17,823 nucleotides of DNA from Alphaproteobacteria bacterium TMED93 (GTDB taxonomy: Bacteria; Pseudomonadota; Alphaproteobacteria; TMED109). The translations under genes and the position numbers were made by a program. Numbering within the stretch: the stretch's first letter is position 1; every line of letters begins with the position of its first letter. The notes beneath the pieces are model-generated. The model did no database searches. It worked only from the letters and a program-made list of their open reading frames with translations, and was not told the DNA's origin. The stretch is taken from NCBI GenBank assembly GCA_002171495.2, contig NHEU02000039.1:1-17823 (forward strand), written 5' to 3'. This document shows, one piece after another, positions 1-6,614 of this stretch.

Positions 1-111
1 TTTGGTAAGTCTATCAATACAGAGCCTGAAAAGTATTATACAAAAGAAATATTGGAAAAGATTGATGAGTACACAAAACAAAAATTCACCTACGGACAAG
101 ACGAAGAATAA
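1..111 (+). CDS. C-terminal end of an upstream gene (partial), possibly UvsX-like recombinase
   Basis: Frame 1 is open from the first base to a TAA at 109-111 and encodes 36 residues, beginning FGKSINTEPEKYY and ending in an acidic GQDEE tail. The helical, charged composition and acidic end fit the C-terminus of a RecA/UvsX-type protein. In T4, uvsX lies shortly upstream of gene 41, and a gp41-like helicase follows here at 1605. No catalytic motif lies in the visible part, so the identity is inferred from gene order only. The next gene starts inside this one (65), as is usual for the tight overlaps in this window. Confidence 0.5.
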   Translation, partial: FGKSINTEPEKYYTKEILEKIDEYTKQKFTYGQDEE

Positions 112-388
112 AAGATATATCTTTGCTCATAGAGAAGGCGATGAATACTCCTGTATAAAAATTACAGAGGGTAAATTCATTGGCACAATTTATCACTATG
201 GTAAAGTATCTTTTGCACCCGAATCAGAAATGAAAGAGGGTAAATTACCTATGAAGTTTGATTATACGGTTGCATTAAATCCTACTGAATATAATCTAAA
301 TGAAAACCAAGAATTTATTGATTACATAGGTGATATATTATTAGAACTATTAGAGGAACAAGTAAAAAGTGGTAAAGCAATTACATAA
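65..388 (+). CDS. Small conserved-looking phage protein of unknown function (107 aa)
   Basis: The ATG at 65 is preferred to the TTG at 2, because the 2-64 stretch overlaps the end of the upstream gene and reads as a non-coding-like leader. A weak GGAAAAG lies about 5-11 nt upstream. The protein starts MSTQNKN, then a hydrophilic region, then what looks like a small beta-rich domain (KRYIFAHREGDEYSCIKI and onwards) and a C-terminal acidic helix (DYIGDILLELLEEQV). I recognise no motif. It overlaps the gene upstream and the GTG of the oxygenase downstream, so it is probably co-translated with the replication and modification genes around it. Confidence 0.7.
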   Translation: MSTQNKNSPTDKTKNKRYIFAHREGDEYSCIKITEGKFIGTIYHYGKVSFAPESEMKEGKLPMKFDYTVALNPTEYNLNENQEFIDYIGDILLELLEEQVKSGKAIT

Positions 389-929
389 TTACGTATCAGT
401 TTATGATAATGTTTTAAAAAAAGAACATTGTGACCATCTGATAAAAGAGTTTGATAATCTTACTTCTCATCAAATAAGAGTTGAGAAAGAAAATCAAAGG
501 TATTTTACAGAGATTAATATGAATCAAGATACACGTTGGAAAGATTATGTTCAGGTGATGATGAAAGGTGTTTACACACCACATATTGATAAGTATATGA
601 AAGATAATAATATACAAGATAACCAATGGCCTAGTAAGTATGCTTATGAAGAAATTAGATTTAAAAAATATGAACTAAATGATAAAGATGAATTTAAAGA
701 ACACGTTGATGTTTATGATTACAAGAGTGCTAAAAGATTTTTAGTATTCTTTTTATATTTAAATGACAATGAAGGTGGTCATACTACTTTTCCAGAGTAT
801 AATATCAAAGTAAAACCAAAAGCAGGTAGACTATTAATGTTTCCACCAATGTGGACATACAGACATACGGCAGAAAAACCAGTAAGTCAACCAAAGTATA
901 TACTAGGGAGTTATTTACATTATGTCTAA
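369..929 (+). CDS. 2OG-Fe(II) oxygenase (prolyl 4-hydroxylase-like)
   Basis: This is a 186-aa protein with the double-stranded beta-helix signature of 2-oxoglutarate and iron-dependent dioxygenases. It has an HxD pair (H112, D114 in EHVDVYD), the GGHTTFPEY segment (136-144) typical of P4H-like phage enzymes, the distal iron ligand H166 in YRHTAEKP and a basic residue (K176) about ten residues later that could bind 2-oxoglutarate. The start is GTG at 369, with GAGG at 353-356 upstream, and it overlaps the preceding gene by 20 nt. Such enzymes are common in T4-like marine phages. Their substrates (protein, nucleobase or sugar) are mostly unknown and cannot be read from the sequence. The adjacent methyltransferase, which starts within the last codons, suggests a shared modification role, which is inference. 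Confidence 0.88.
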   Translation: MVKQLHNYVSVYDNVLKKEHCDHLIKEFDNLTSHQIRVEKENQRYFTEINMNQDTRWKDYVQVMMKGVYTPHIDKYMKDNNIQDNQWPSKYAYEEIRFKKYELNDKDEFKEHVDVYDYKSAKRFLVFFLYLNDNEGGHTTFPEYNIKVKPKAGRLLMFPPMWTYRHTAEKPVSQPKYILGSYLHYV

Positions 930-1608
930 ATCAGTAAAGATAGGTGGTGTTAGTTTACCAATAGAAGAATTACATTTTAGTTTCTTGACAAATAAGTTAA
1001 GAAAAGATTATGGCTTTATTGAATCTTCACAAAGAAATATACCAACAGATGGCTCTAATAATATTATGCCTATGTACACTTATCCTTGTTATGAATATAT
1101 TAATAGTCTTGATTTAAAAGGTGTAAATGTATTTGAATATGGTACAGGATATAGTAGTGTTTATTGGTCTGAAAAGGATGTAAATTATTATGCTGTTGAA
1201 CATAATCCAGAATGGTTTAAAAGAGTTAAAAGTGATAAAACTCCAAACGTAATATTAAAAGAAGAACCAGTTGACTTTGTAAATTCAATATTTCATTTTG
1301 ATATAAAGTTTGACCTTATTGTTATTGATGGTATTATGAGATATGATTGTGTAAAACCAGCATTAGAAAATTTAAATAAAGGTGGAATAATAATATTAGA
1401 TAATAGCGATTGGCATAAGAATACTAAAGAGTTGTTAGACAAATCAGATTTAATACCTATTCACTTTCACGGATTTAAACCTCTCCACGTTGACTCTGAA
1501 ACAACTTCGTGTTATATTGATAGAGAGTTTAAAAGAAAAGCGAATCATATAATACCTATGGCGGGTACAATAAGAGAGCAACATATAACGGATACAAAAC
1601 AACTATGA
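922..1608 (+). CDS. SAM-dependent methyltransferase-like protein
   Basis: The 228-aa protein has a Rossmann-type methyltransferase layout. Motif I is FEYGTGYSS (71-79), an acidic residue follows at the end of strand 2 (AVEHNPEW, E93), DLIVIDG (131-137) sits at the strand-4 position and LDNSDWH (159-165) at the strand-5 position. The order and spacing fit class I methyltransferases of the type seen in phages and bacteria that act on small molecules or sugars. There is no DPPY or NPPY motif, so an N6-adenine DNA methylase is unlikely. It overlaps the oxygenase stop by 8 nt, and its own stop overlaps the helicase start (ATGA). The substrate is unknown. Confidence 0.75.
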   Translation: MSKSVKIGGVSLPIEELHFSFLTNKLRKDYGFIESSQRNIPTDGSNNIMPMYTYPCYEYINSLDLKGVNVFEYGTGYSSVYWSEKDVNYYAVEHNPEWFKRVKSDKTPNVILKEEPVDFVNSIFHFDIKFDLIVIDGIMRYDCVKPALENLNKGGIIILDNSDWHKNTKELLDKSDLIPIHFHGFKPLHVDSETTSCYIDREFKRKANHIIPMAGTIREQHITDTKQL

Positions 1609-2975
1609 CAAATGATAGAATAGAATATACAATATTAAGTAATCTGTTTTACAAAGAAGAATATGCTAGAAAAGTTTTACCTTTTCTAAAAGAAGATTAC
1701 TTTGTAAATAGAATTGAACAGGTTATGTTTACTGCTGTATTCAATTTTATTACAAAGTACAATAATGTACCTACTAAAGACGCAATAGCAATTGAGATAG
1801 CTTCAAGAAAAGATATTAATGATACTGAACATAGTCAGATAAAAGATTACATAAACACTATACAAGATGTTGAATCAGATGACCAATGGTTATTAGATAC
1901 TACTGAAAAGTGGTGTAAAGATAGAGCCGTTCACAATGCAGTATTAACTGGTATTAAAATTCTTGATAAGAAAGATAAGACTAGAACACCAGAGGCAATA
2001 CCTAATATTTTATCAGACGCATTGGCAGTTTCTTTTGATAACCACGTAGGTCACGACTATATTGATGACGCACAAAATAGATATGAATGGTATCATACAA
2101 AAGAAAAAAGGTATCAATTTGATTTAGATTATATGAATAGAATTACCAAAGGTGGTATACCAGCGAAGACATTGAATATTGCATTAGCAGGTACCGGTGT
2201 TGGTAAATCTTTGTTTATGTGTCATTGTGCTTCAAACTTTTTGACACAAGGTTATAATGTATTGTATATAACTTTAGAAATGGCAGAGGAAAGAATTGCA
2301 GAAAGAATAGACGCTAACTTATTAGATGTTTCTATGGATGACCTACACGTAATGCCTAAAGATTTATATGATGATAAACTTAAAAAGATTTCAGATAAGA
2401 CCTATGGTAAATTAATTATCAAAGAATATCCAACAGCGTCTGCTCACGCAGGACATTTTAAAGCATTGTTCAATGAACTGGCTTTAAAGAAATCATTTAA
2501 ACCTGATATACTTTTTATTGATTATTTAAATATATGTGCTTCAAGTAGATTCAAAGGTGGTAATATTGGTTCTTATTTTTATATTAAGGCAATCGCTGAA
2601 GAGTTAAGAGGTCTTGCAGTAGAATTTAATGTACCAATCTTTAGTGCAACACAAACAACAAGAACTGGTTATACAGCAACAGATATTGGATTAGAAGACA
2701 CGTCTGAATCTTTTGGTTTACCAGCAACAGCAGATTTTATGTTTGCTTTAATGTCAACTGAAGAGTTAGAAGCTCTAGGTCAGATGAAAATTAAACAACT
2801 TAAAAATAGATACAATGACCCAAGCGTCAACAGGTCATTTATCGTAGGTGTAGATAGGGCTAAAATGAGACTATATGATGTAGGCCAATCAGCACAATCA
2901 ATTGTTGACAGCAATCAAAAAGAAGTAGAACAAAAAGAGGTCGCTTACGATAAGTTTAGTGACTTCAAATTATAA
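1605..2975 (+). CDS. 41: Replicative DNA helicase, DnaB family, T4 gp41-like
   Basis: At 456 aa the length is close to that of T4 gp41. An N-terminal helical domain (about 1-150) precedes a RecA-like motor domain. Walker A is AGTGVGKS (195-202), the YITLEM segment has the catalytic-type glutamate (E225), Walker B is DILFIDYLN (301-309), SATQTTR (347-353) has the sensor glutamine Q350, and KQLKNRYND (398-406) holds the likely arginine-finger region. In T4 this protein forms a hexamer that unwinds the lagging-strand template and recruits the gp61 primase. The start is coupled to the upstream stop through an ATGA overlap and has no strong Shine-Dalgarno sequence of its own. The next gene starts on the stop codon. 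This is the most secure phage-core gene in the window. Confidence 0.93.
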   Translation: MTNDRIEYTILSNLFYKEEYARKVLPFLKEDYFVNRIEQVMFTAVFNFITKYNNVPTKDAIAIEIASRKDINDTEHSQIKDYINTIQDVESDDQWLLDTTEKWCKDRAVHNAVLTGIKILDKKDKTRTPEAIPNILSDALAVSFDNHVGHDYIDDAQNRYEWYHTKEKRYQFDLDYMNRITKGGIPAKTLNIALAGTGVGKSLFMCHCASNFLTQGYNVLYITLEMAEERIAERIDANLLDVSMDDLHVMPKDLYDDKLKKISDKTYGKLIIKEYPTASAHAGHFKALFNELALKKSFKPDILFIDYLNICASSRFKGGNIGSYFYIKAIAEELRGLAVEFNVPIFSATQTTRTGYTATDIGLEDTSESFGLPATADFMFALMSTEELEALGQMKIKQLKNRYNDPSVNRSFIVGVDRAKMRLYDVGQSAQSIVDSNQKEVEQKEVAYDKFSDFKL

Positions 2976-3250
2976 TGCCAAAAAAGAAAACACAAAAGGT
3001 TAGATTTCATAAAGGCGATAAAAGACCCGGAGGGAAACAAGTTAAATTGTCATACGATACAAAATTAGTTAAACGTGGTAGAAAAATGATATGGCAGGTT
3101 ATAGAACAACCTACAAAGTCGGTGATATCGGAGTATTTCTTTGAAGAAGACGCAAGAAAACTAGCAGATTTTCAAAACGAACATAAGATTTGGCAGAATA
3201 ACGGTGGTGTACCACCTTTCCTTTGTCTTAATTATATGTCAAAAAACTAG
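2975..3250 (+). CDS. Small basic protein of unknown function (91 aa)
   Basis: It begins on the last base of the helicase stop (TAATG) and is very lysine-rich at the N-terminus (MPKKKTQKVRFHKGDKRPGG). The middle reads like a compact beta-alpha domain (MIWQVIEQPTKSVISEYFF, then EEDARKLADFQNEH). Small proteins with a similar WQVIEQP...FFEEDA core occur in T4-like marine phages as unassigned conserved proteins, as far as I recall. The basic N-terminus and position directly after the helicase suggest nucleic-acid association, which is inference. A short gap with a hairpin (3261-3279) follows. Confidence 0.72.
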   Translation: MPKKKTQKVRFHKGDKRPGGKQVKLSYDTKLVKRGRKMIWQVIEQPTKSVISEYFFEEDARKLADFQNEHKIWQNNGGVPPFLCLNYMSKN

Positions 3251-3260
3251 TTGCCAAATG

Positions 3261-3279
3261 CTCCTAAATATAGTAGGAG
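3261..3279 (+). promoter_or_regulatory. Hairpin that sequesters the ribosome-binding site of the next gene
   Basis: CTCCTA (3261-3266) is the exact reverse complement of TAGGAG (3274-3279), with a 7-nt loop between them. The right arm contains AGGAG, the Shine-Dalgarno sequence 6 nt before the ATG at 3286. The structure is seen directly. That it lowers or times translation of the downstream gene is inference. T4 and related phages use similar RBS hairpins on some late genes. It has no U-tract, so a terminator is unlikely. Confidence 0.55.
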
Positions 3280-3285
3280 AGATTA

Positions 3286-4356
3286 ATGGCATACGACTTT
3301 ATACCTAAATCACAGGCAGATATACAAAAGGCTGGTGTGTTTCTAAAAGAACACGCTAGAGTCTATGAATATTTACATAAAAAATTTAATAGACCTGACC
3401 CTATTGCATTAAGCAGAAAGCCTGCTGAAAAGAAAACTATAAAAATTACTAGAGCTTTTCAAAGTGTAACCACAATACAAGAACTTAAACAAGCATTGAA
3501 AGTTAATGAAGTAAAACTTTCTTTTGGAGAAGGCAGTAGAGGTGGTAGAGGTGTTGCTAATAAAGGTGGTCAGTTTGAATTAGATTTAACAAAAGATTTA
3601 GATACTTGGTGGGAAGATGAAACTGATTACAAAAGTAAACACTCTAAAAAAATTATAGATGAAATGTCAAGTATGTATGGTTGGGCTAAATCTAAAAAAT
3701 TTGATGTAAATAATGAAGGTGGTTTGAATCAAAAAAGACCATTAATTTTTACAACACAACCATTTATAGGAACAGCCGGTGACCAGAATATAGGAAAGAC
3801 CGTGACAGATATTACGGTGACTTCAGATAAAGGTCCAGTTTATCTTTCTCTAAAGGCAACAGGAACGGTAACATTCTTTAATGCTGGTGTTACCAAATAT
3901 CTTATTGCAGATGAAATGAGAAACCACGGAACAATTAAAAACAAACAAGGTTTAATGTTGTTAAAAATGTTAGGTTTAAAACCTAAAAAATTAGCAGATG
4001 TATTTAACTCTTATGGTGGTAAACAAGAAAGAAGTGAAGAAAATGTCTTTAGTAAAATGGAAAAAGAAAAGTTTATTAAGTTTTTGAAATCGGGTATAGG
4101 TTATGGTTATCATTATGTACACGCAAAAAACCCTAATGAGATACACCATTTCAAGATGACTAGAGAGTTTATGAATAAACTTGCTAATCCAGTCTCAGCT
4201 ATCGCATATTATGGTGGTAAAAAGAGTGCTGGTAAACGTGTAGATATAGATATTGACACACCATATATAACCTTGAAAATCAACATAAGAAATAAGCAAG
4301 GAGGAGTATATCCTAGCCATATTATGTGTGATTATACTTTCAAAAAATATAAATAG
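3286..4356 (+). CDS. Unknown protein with a PD-(D/E)XK-like nuclease signature
   Basis: The 356-aa protein starts at ATG 3286 behind AGGAG. The N-terminal third is helical and basic. A glycine-rich stretch (FGEGSRGGRGVANKGGQF, 80-97) follows. Around 172-201 the pattern TVTDITVTSDKG, VYLSLKATG and FFNAGV appears. A strand with D175, a strand ending in S-L-K (188-190) and a downstream phenylalanine and asparagine resemble the (D)...(D/E/S)xK core of restriction-endonuclease-like nucleases, where SLK replaces ExK in some families. The C-terminus contains further strands (VDIDIDTPYITLKINIR). I cannot name the family. The alternative is a structural or DNA-binding protein. It is followed by the ligase-like gene at 4419 and has its RBS inside a hairpin. 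TATAAATA overlaps its stop codon. Confidence 0.6.
   Translation: MAYDFIPKSQADIQKAGVFLKEHARVYEYLHKKFNRPDPIALSRKPAEKKTIKITRAFQSVTTIQELKQALKVNEVKLSFGEGSRGGRGVANKGGQFELDLTKDLDTWWEDETDYKSKHSKKIIDEMSSMYGWAKSKKFDVNNEGGLNQKRPLIFTTQPFIGTAGDQNIGKTVTDITVTSDKGPVYLSLKATGTVTFFNAGVTKYLIADEMRNHGTIKNKQGLMLLKMLGLKPKKLADVFNSYGGKQERSEENVFSKMEKEKFIKFLKSGIGYGYHYVHAKNPNEIHHFKMTREFMNKLANPVSAIAYYGGKKSAGKRVDIDIDTPYITLKINIRNKQGGVYPSHIMCDYTFKKYK
4348..4355 (+). promoter_or_regulatory. Candidate T4-type late promoter (TATAAATA)
   Basis: An exact copy of the T4 late-promoter -10 element TATAAATA covers the last codons of the preceding gene. It is 63 nt before the start at 4419, much like the 55-67 nt spacing of the two copies at 13055 and 13449. 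In an AT-rich genome a Lys-Tyr-Lys-stop codon run can create it by chance, so confidence is moderate. Confidence 0.45.
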
Positions 4357-4371
4357 TAGTGTGATTTAATA

Positions 4372-4400
4372 TTGACAATTATGGAAAATTTTGGTATAAT
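4372..4400 (+). promoter_or_regulatory. Consensus sigma70-type promoter with extended -10
   Basis: TTGACA (4372-4377) and TATAAT (4395-4400) both match the bacterial housekeeping consensus exactly, with an ideal 17-nt spacer, and a TGG just before the -10 provides an extended -10 element. It lies in the only intergenic gap here and drives the gene at 4419. It is probably an early or middle promoter used by host RNA polymerase. Confidence 0.82.
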
Positions 4401-4418
4401 GGACAAATTGGAGAACAA

Positions 4419-5639
4419 ATGTTTAGTTTTAAAGGATTTTTTACACAGGAAAAGAACACACACCTAGAACACCTAGAAGATGATATTATCAATAATGGTG
4501 TTAAAGGCGGTGAAAACGCAATCAACTTCCTGAAATCGGTACGAAATATGCTAGCCGGTAATACCGGTGGTGCAACTAATATGACCGTTAAATGGGACGG
4601 TGCGCCTGCTATAATATGCGGTCAAAATCCAGAGAACGGCAAATTCTTTGTCGGAACAAAATCAGTATTCAACGTCACTCCTAAAATCAACTATTCAATA
4701 GCAGATATAAAAAGAAATCACGGTACTTCAGGTGCAGGTGAAAAACTTATTTTTACTTTTAATTACCTTAAAAGATTGCCTATCAAAGGTATACTACAAG
4801 GTGATTTATTGTTTACAGACAAAGATAAGAAATTAGTTAATATTGATGGTGAAAAAATGATTTCATTTACACCTAATACAATAACATATGCAGTACCAGT
4901 TGATAGTGATATCGGCAGAAAAATTGCCAGAGCAAAAATGGGTATTGTATTTCATACATCATATGCTGGTAAAGATATGAAAAGTCTATCAGCAGGTTTT
5001 GGTACCGTAAGAGGTAGTGGTGGGACAAGTATATTCTTGGCGTCTGCTCAATATACAGATAAATCTGGTTCTGTAATGTTTAACAAAAGAGAATTAACGG
5101 CTTTTGACGCTCAGATAAGAATGGCTGAAGGCTCTTTATCTAAAGCAAAAACATTATTAAATGATATGTCAACAGCTAAAGAAGACCCATTATCGGTTGC
5201 ATATAGATTAAAAACTTTCTTTAATTACTTTATTAAAAATACGCAAGGTGATATGGGTAAAGTTAGAGATATGCAACAAAAGTTTAGAGATTATTATAAC
5301 AATATGCTACAAGGTGAAATAGATTCTAAAAAAACATCTAAAGGTAAAGAGAAGTATATTGTAGCACAAAAAAATGGTTTAAGACTTATTGATAGGAACA
5401 AACAAGCTTTATACTTTGCGATTGCAAGTCATATTACTTTAGCAAATGCTAAGAATACTTTATTAAGAAAAATGAATCAAATACAAAGTATAGGTCATTT
5501 TGTTAGAACGTCAAATGGTTATAGAGTGACGGCACCAGAGGGTTATGTTGCAGTTGATAAAGTTGCAGGTGCAGTTAAACTTGTAGATAGATTAGAATTT
5601 AGTAGGCAAAACTTTACAATACCTAAAGGGTGGAATTAA
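4419..5639 (+). CDS. Putative covalent nucleotidyltransferase (DNA/RNA ligase-like), otherwise unassigned phage protein
   Basis: The 406-aa protein follows a strong sigma70-type promoter, with an RBS-like TTGGAGAAC. Its sequence contains candidates, in order, for the motifs of the ATP-dependent ligase/capping superfamily. Motif I is VKWDGAPA (57-64, K58 as adenylated lysine). ILQGDLLF (125-132) fits motif III. KMGIVFHTSY (173-182) fits motif IIIa. PEGYVAVD (373-380) fits motif IV. AVKLVDR (385-391) fits motif V. A helical stretch of about 190 residues separates IIIa from IV, far longer than in known ligases. Relatives in marine T4-like phages are, I believe, usually labelled only as a DUF (DUF6267). 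The N-terminus MFSFKGFFTQE resembles the short leaders of downstream genes. Motif assignment is by eye; IV and V are less certain than I. The substrate could be DNA, RNA or a protein. Confidence 0.68.
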   Translation: MFSFKGFFTQEKNTHLEHLEDDIINNGVKGGENAINFLKSVRNMLAGNTGGATNMTVKWDGAPAIICGQNPENGKFFVGTKSVFNVTPKINYSIADIKRNHGTSGAGEKLIFTFNYLKRLPIKGILQGDLLFTDKDKKLVNIDGEKMISFTPNTITYAVPVDSDIGRKIARAKMGIVFHTSYAGKDMKSLSAGFGTVRGSGGTSIFLASAQYTDKSGSVMFNKRELTAFDAQIRMAEGSLSKAKTLLNDMSTAKEDPLSVAYRLKTFFNYFIKNTQGDMGKVRDMQQKFRDYYNNMLQGEIDSKKTSKGKEKYIVAQKNGLRLIDRNKQALYFAIASHITLANAKNTLLRKMNQIQSIGHFVRTSNGYRVTAPEGYVAVDKVAGAVKLVDRLEFSRQNFTIPKGWN

Positions 5640-5800
5640 TGAGAACTTTACCAGATACAATTGATTTAATTAAAAAGAAACTAATAGGTGTTTTAGACTT
5701 TTTTTATTCTATATGTGAAAGTATAGGTGGTAGAATGAGTGTATGGGCTTGGCAAAAAAGATGGTGCAATAGACAGAAAGGCACAGGTTATAGAAAGTGA
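5639..5800 (+). CDS. Small ORF, 53 aa, unknown
   Basis: The ATG at 5639 overlaps the stop of the ligase-like gene (TAATG), and the ORF ends with TGA at 5798-5800, overlapping the GTG start of the adenylate kinase by 4 nt (GTGA). The protein is MRTLPDTIDLIKKKL..., with an amphipathic or hydrophobic helix (GVLDFFYSICESIGG) and a basic aromatic tail (WAWQKRWCNRQKGTGYRK). It fills the whole gap between two genes and both junctions are overlaps of the type used throughout this window, which supports it as a real gene although it is short. An internal ATG (MSVWAWQ) is an alternative start. No function is assigned. Confidence 0.6.
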   Translation: MRTLPDTIDLIKKKLIGVLDFFYSICESIGGRMSVWAWQKRWCNRQKGTGYRK

Positions 5801-6378
5801 AATTTGTAGAAAGATTTTTAAGAGAAGTTAAAGGCGGACCTTGGCAGATTATAATGATAGGTGGACCAGGTTCTGGTAAATCAACTTACTCAAAATATAT
5901 AACTAAACATTTTGACATACCACACATTTATACTGGTGATATGATGAGAGACTTAGCAAAGAAAGATACACCAGACGGAAAAAAGGTAAAAGAATTATTA
6001 GCAAATGGTAAATTTGCACCAACAGAAATTGTAATGCGAGAGGTTATGGATAGATTAAAACAACCAGACGCAAGAAACGGTTATGTATTTGATGGCTTTC
6101 CTAGAAGTATGGAACAAGTAGAGGCTATGGATAAAAATAATATTGAACACAACTATATTATTAATTTACAAGTTTCTGAACAAGAAGTTATAAAAAGATT
6201 AACTGCTAGAGGTAGAGCAGACGATAAACCAGAAATTATTAAACAGAGATTAAGAGAACACGAAAAACAAGTTGGTCCTGTTATCAAACATTTTGAAGAA
6301 CAATTAATAAATATAAAAGCTGAGGGTGCTGAACCTGAAGTTATTGCAAACAAGATAATTAAAAGAATAGAAAGATGA
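5797..6378 (+). CDS. adk: Adenylate kinase-like nucleoside monophosphate kinase
   Basis: The 193-aa protein has the full adenylate kinase plan. The P-loop is GGPGSGKST (22-30). TGDMMRD (46-52) lies in the NMP-binding segment. YVFDGFPRSMEQ (96-107) contains the family signature DGFPR. RLTARGRADD (134-143) is the start of the lid, which is short, as in cytosolic AK1-like and other short forms. The predicted reaction is ATP + AMP to 2 ADP, although UMP/CMP cannot be excluded. The start is GTG at 5797. The protein carries about 17 residues (MKFVERFLREVKGGPWQ) before the first strand, where most adenylate kinases begin at once. That extension contains LRE and resembles the leaders of the neighbouring genes. 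It overlaps the next gene by 4 nt. Confidence 0.9.
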   Translation: MKFVERFLREVKGGPWQIIMIGGPGSGKSTYSKYITKHFDIPHIYTGDMMRDLAKKDTPDGKKVKELLANGKFAPTEIVMREVMDRLKQPDARNGYVFDGFPRSMEQVEAMDKNNIEHNYIINLQVSEQEVIKRLTARGRADDKPEIIKQRLREHEKQVGPVIKHFEEQLINIKAEGAEPEVIANKIIKRIER

Positions 6379-6614
6379 AAACATTTAACGACATAAGATA
6401 TCAAGAATTAAAAGAGGGGTTATATGACCCAAATATCTTTAAGGCATTTTTTCTTGCAGGTGGTCCAGGTTCTGGTAAAACATTTGTGACAAGAAGTGCA
6501 TTTGGTGGTACAGGTTTAAGAATGATAAACTCTGATAATGCTTTTGAAGTTGCATTGAAAAAAATAATTTATCTCTTAAAATGCCGGAAGATGAGGCGGA
6601 GGCAAGAGATATAG
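6375..6614 (+). CDS. P-loop kinase-like protein, N-terminal part (split by frameshift)
   Basis: Begins MKTFNDIRYQELKEGL, a leader of the MKTF type with an LKE site, and continues into AFFLAGGPGSGKTFVTRS, a perfect Walker A motif (GGPGSGKT, about residues 29-36), and RMINSDNAFE. After VALKK the frame leaves the expected sequence and ends in a basic, unrelated tail with a TAG at 6612-6614. In the -1 frame the protein continues smoothly (NNLSLKMPEDEAEARD) into the second ORF at 6581. The break lies in an A7 run at 6558-6564. I recall intact homologues in T4-like marine phages in which these two halves are one protein. A sequence error, a true mutation or a programmed -1 shift are all possible. 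Confidence 0.8.
   Translation: MKTFNDIRYQELKEGLYDPNIFKAFFLAGGPGSGKTFVTRSAFGGTGLRMINSDNAFEVALKKIIYLLKCRKMRRRQEI
6558..6564 (+). other. A7 homopolymer at the apparent -1 frameshift point
   Basis: Seven A residues follow TTG. Reading AAA AAA and then stepping back one base gives AAT AAT TTA TCT CTT AAA ATG, which joins the two kinase halves without a stop. One more A in the run would restore a single open frame. A weak stem (CTCTT 6573-6577 with AAGAG 6604-6608) lies about 9 nt downstream. Confidence 0.7.

Noticed and set aside
2..64. Extended start at TTG 2 for the 107-aa protein
   Set aside because: The region overlaps the clearly open frame of the upstream gene, and an ATG at 65 follows.
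3261..3279. Hairpin read as a transcription terminator, or CCTAAATA as a late promoter
   Set aside because: There is no U-tract and the stem covers the RBS. CCTAAATA matches TATAAATA at only six of eight positions and is too close to the start.
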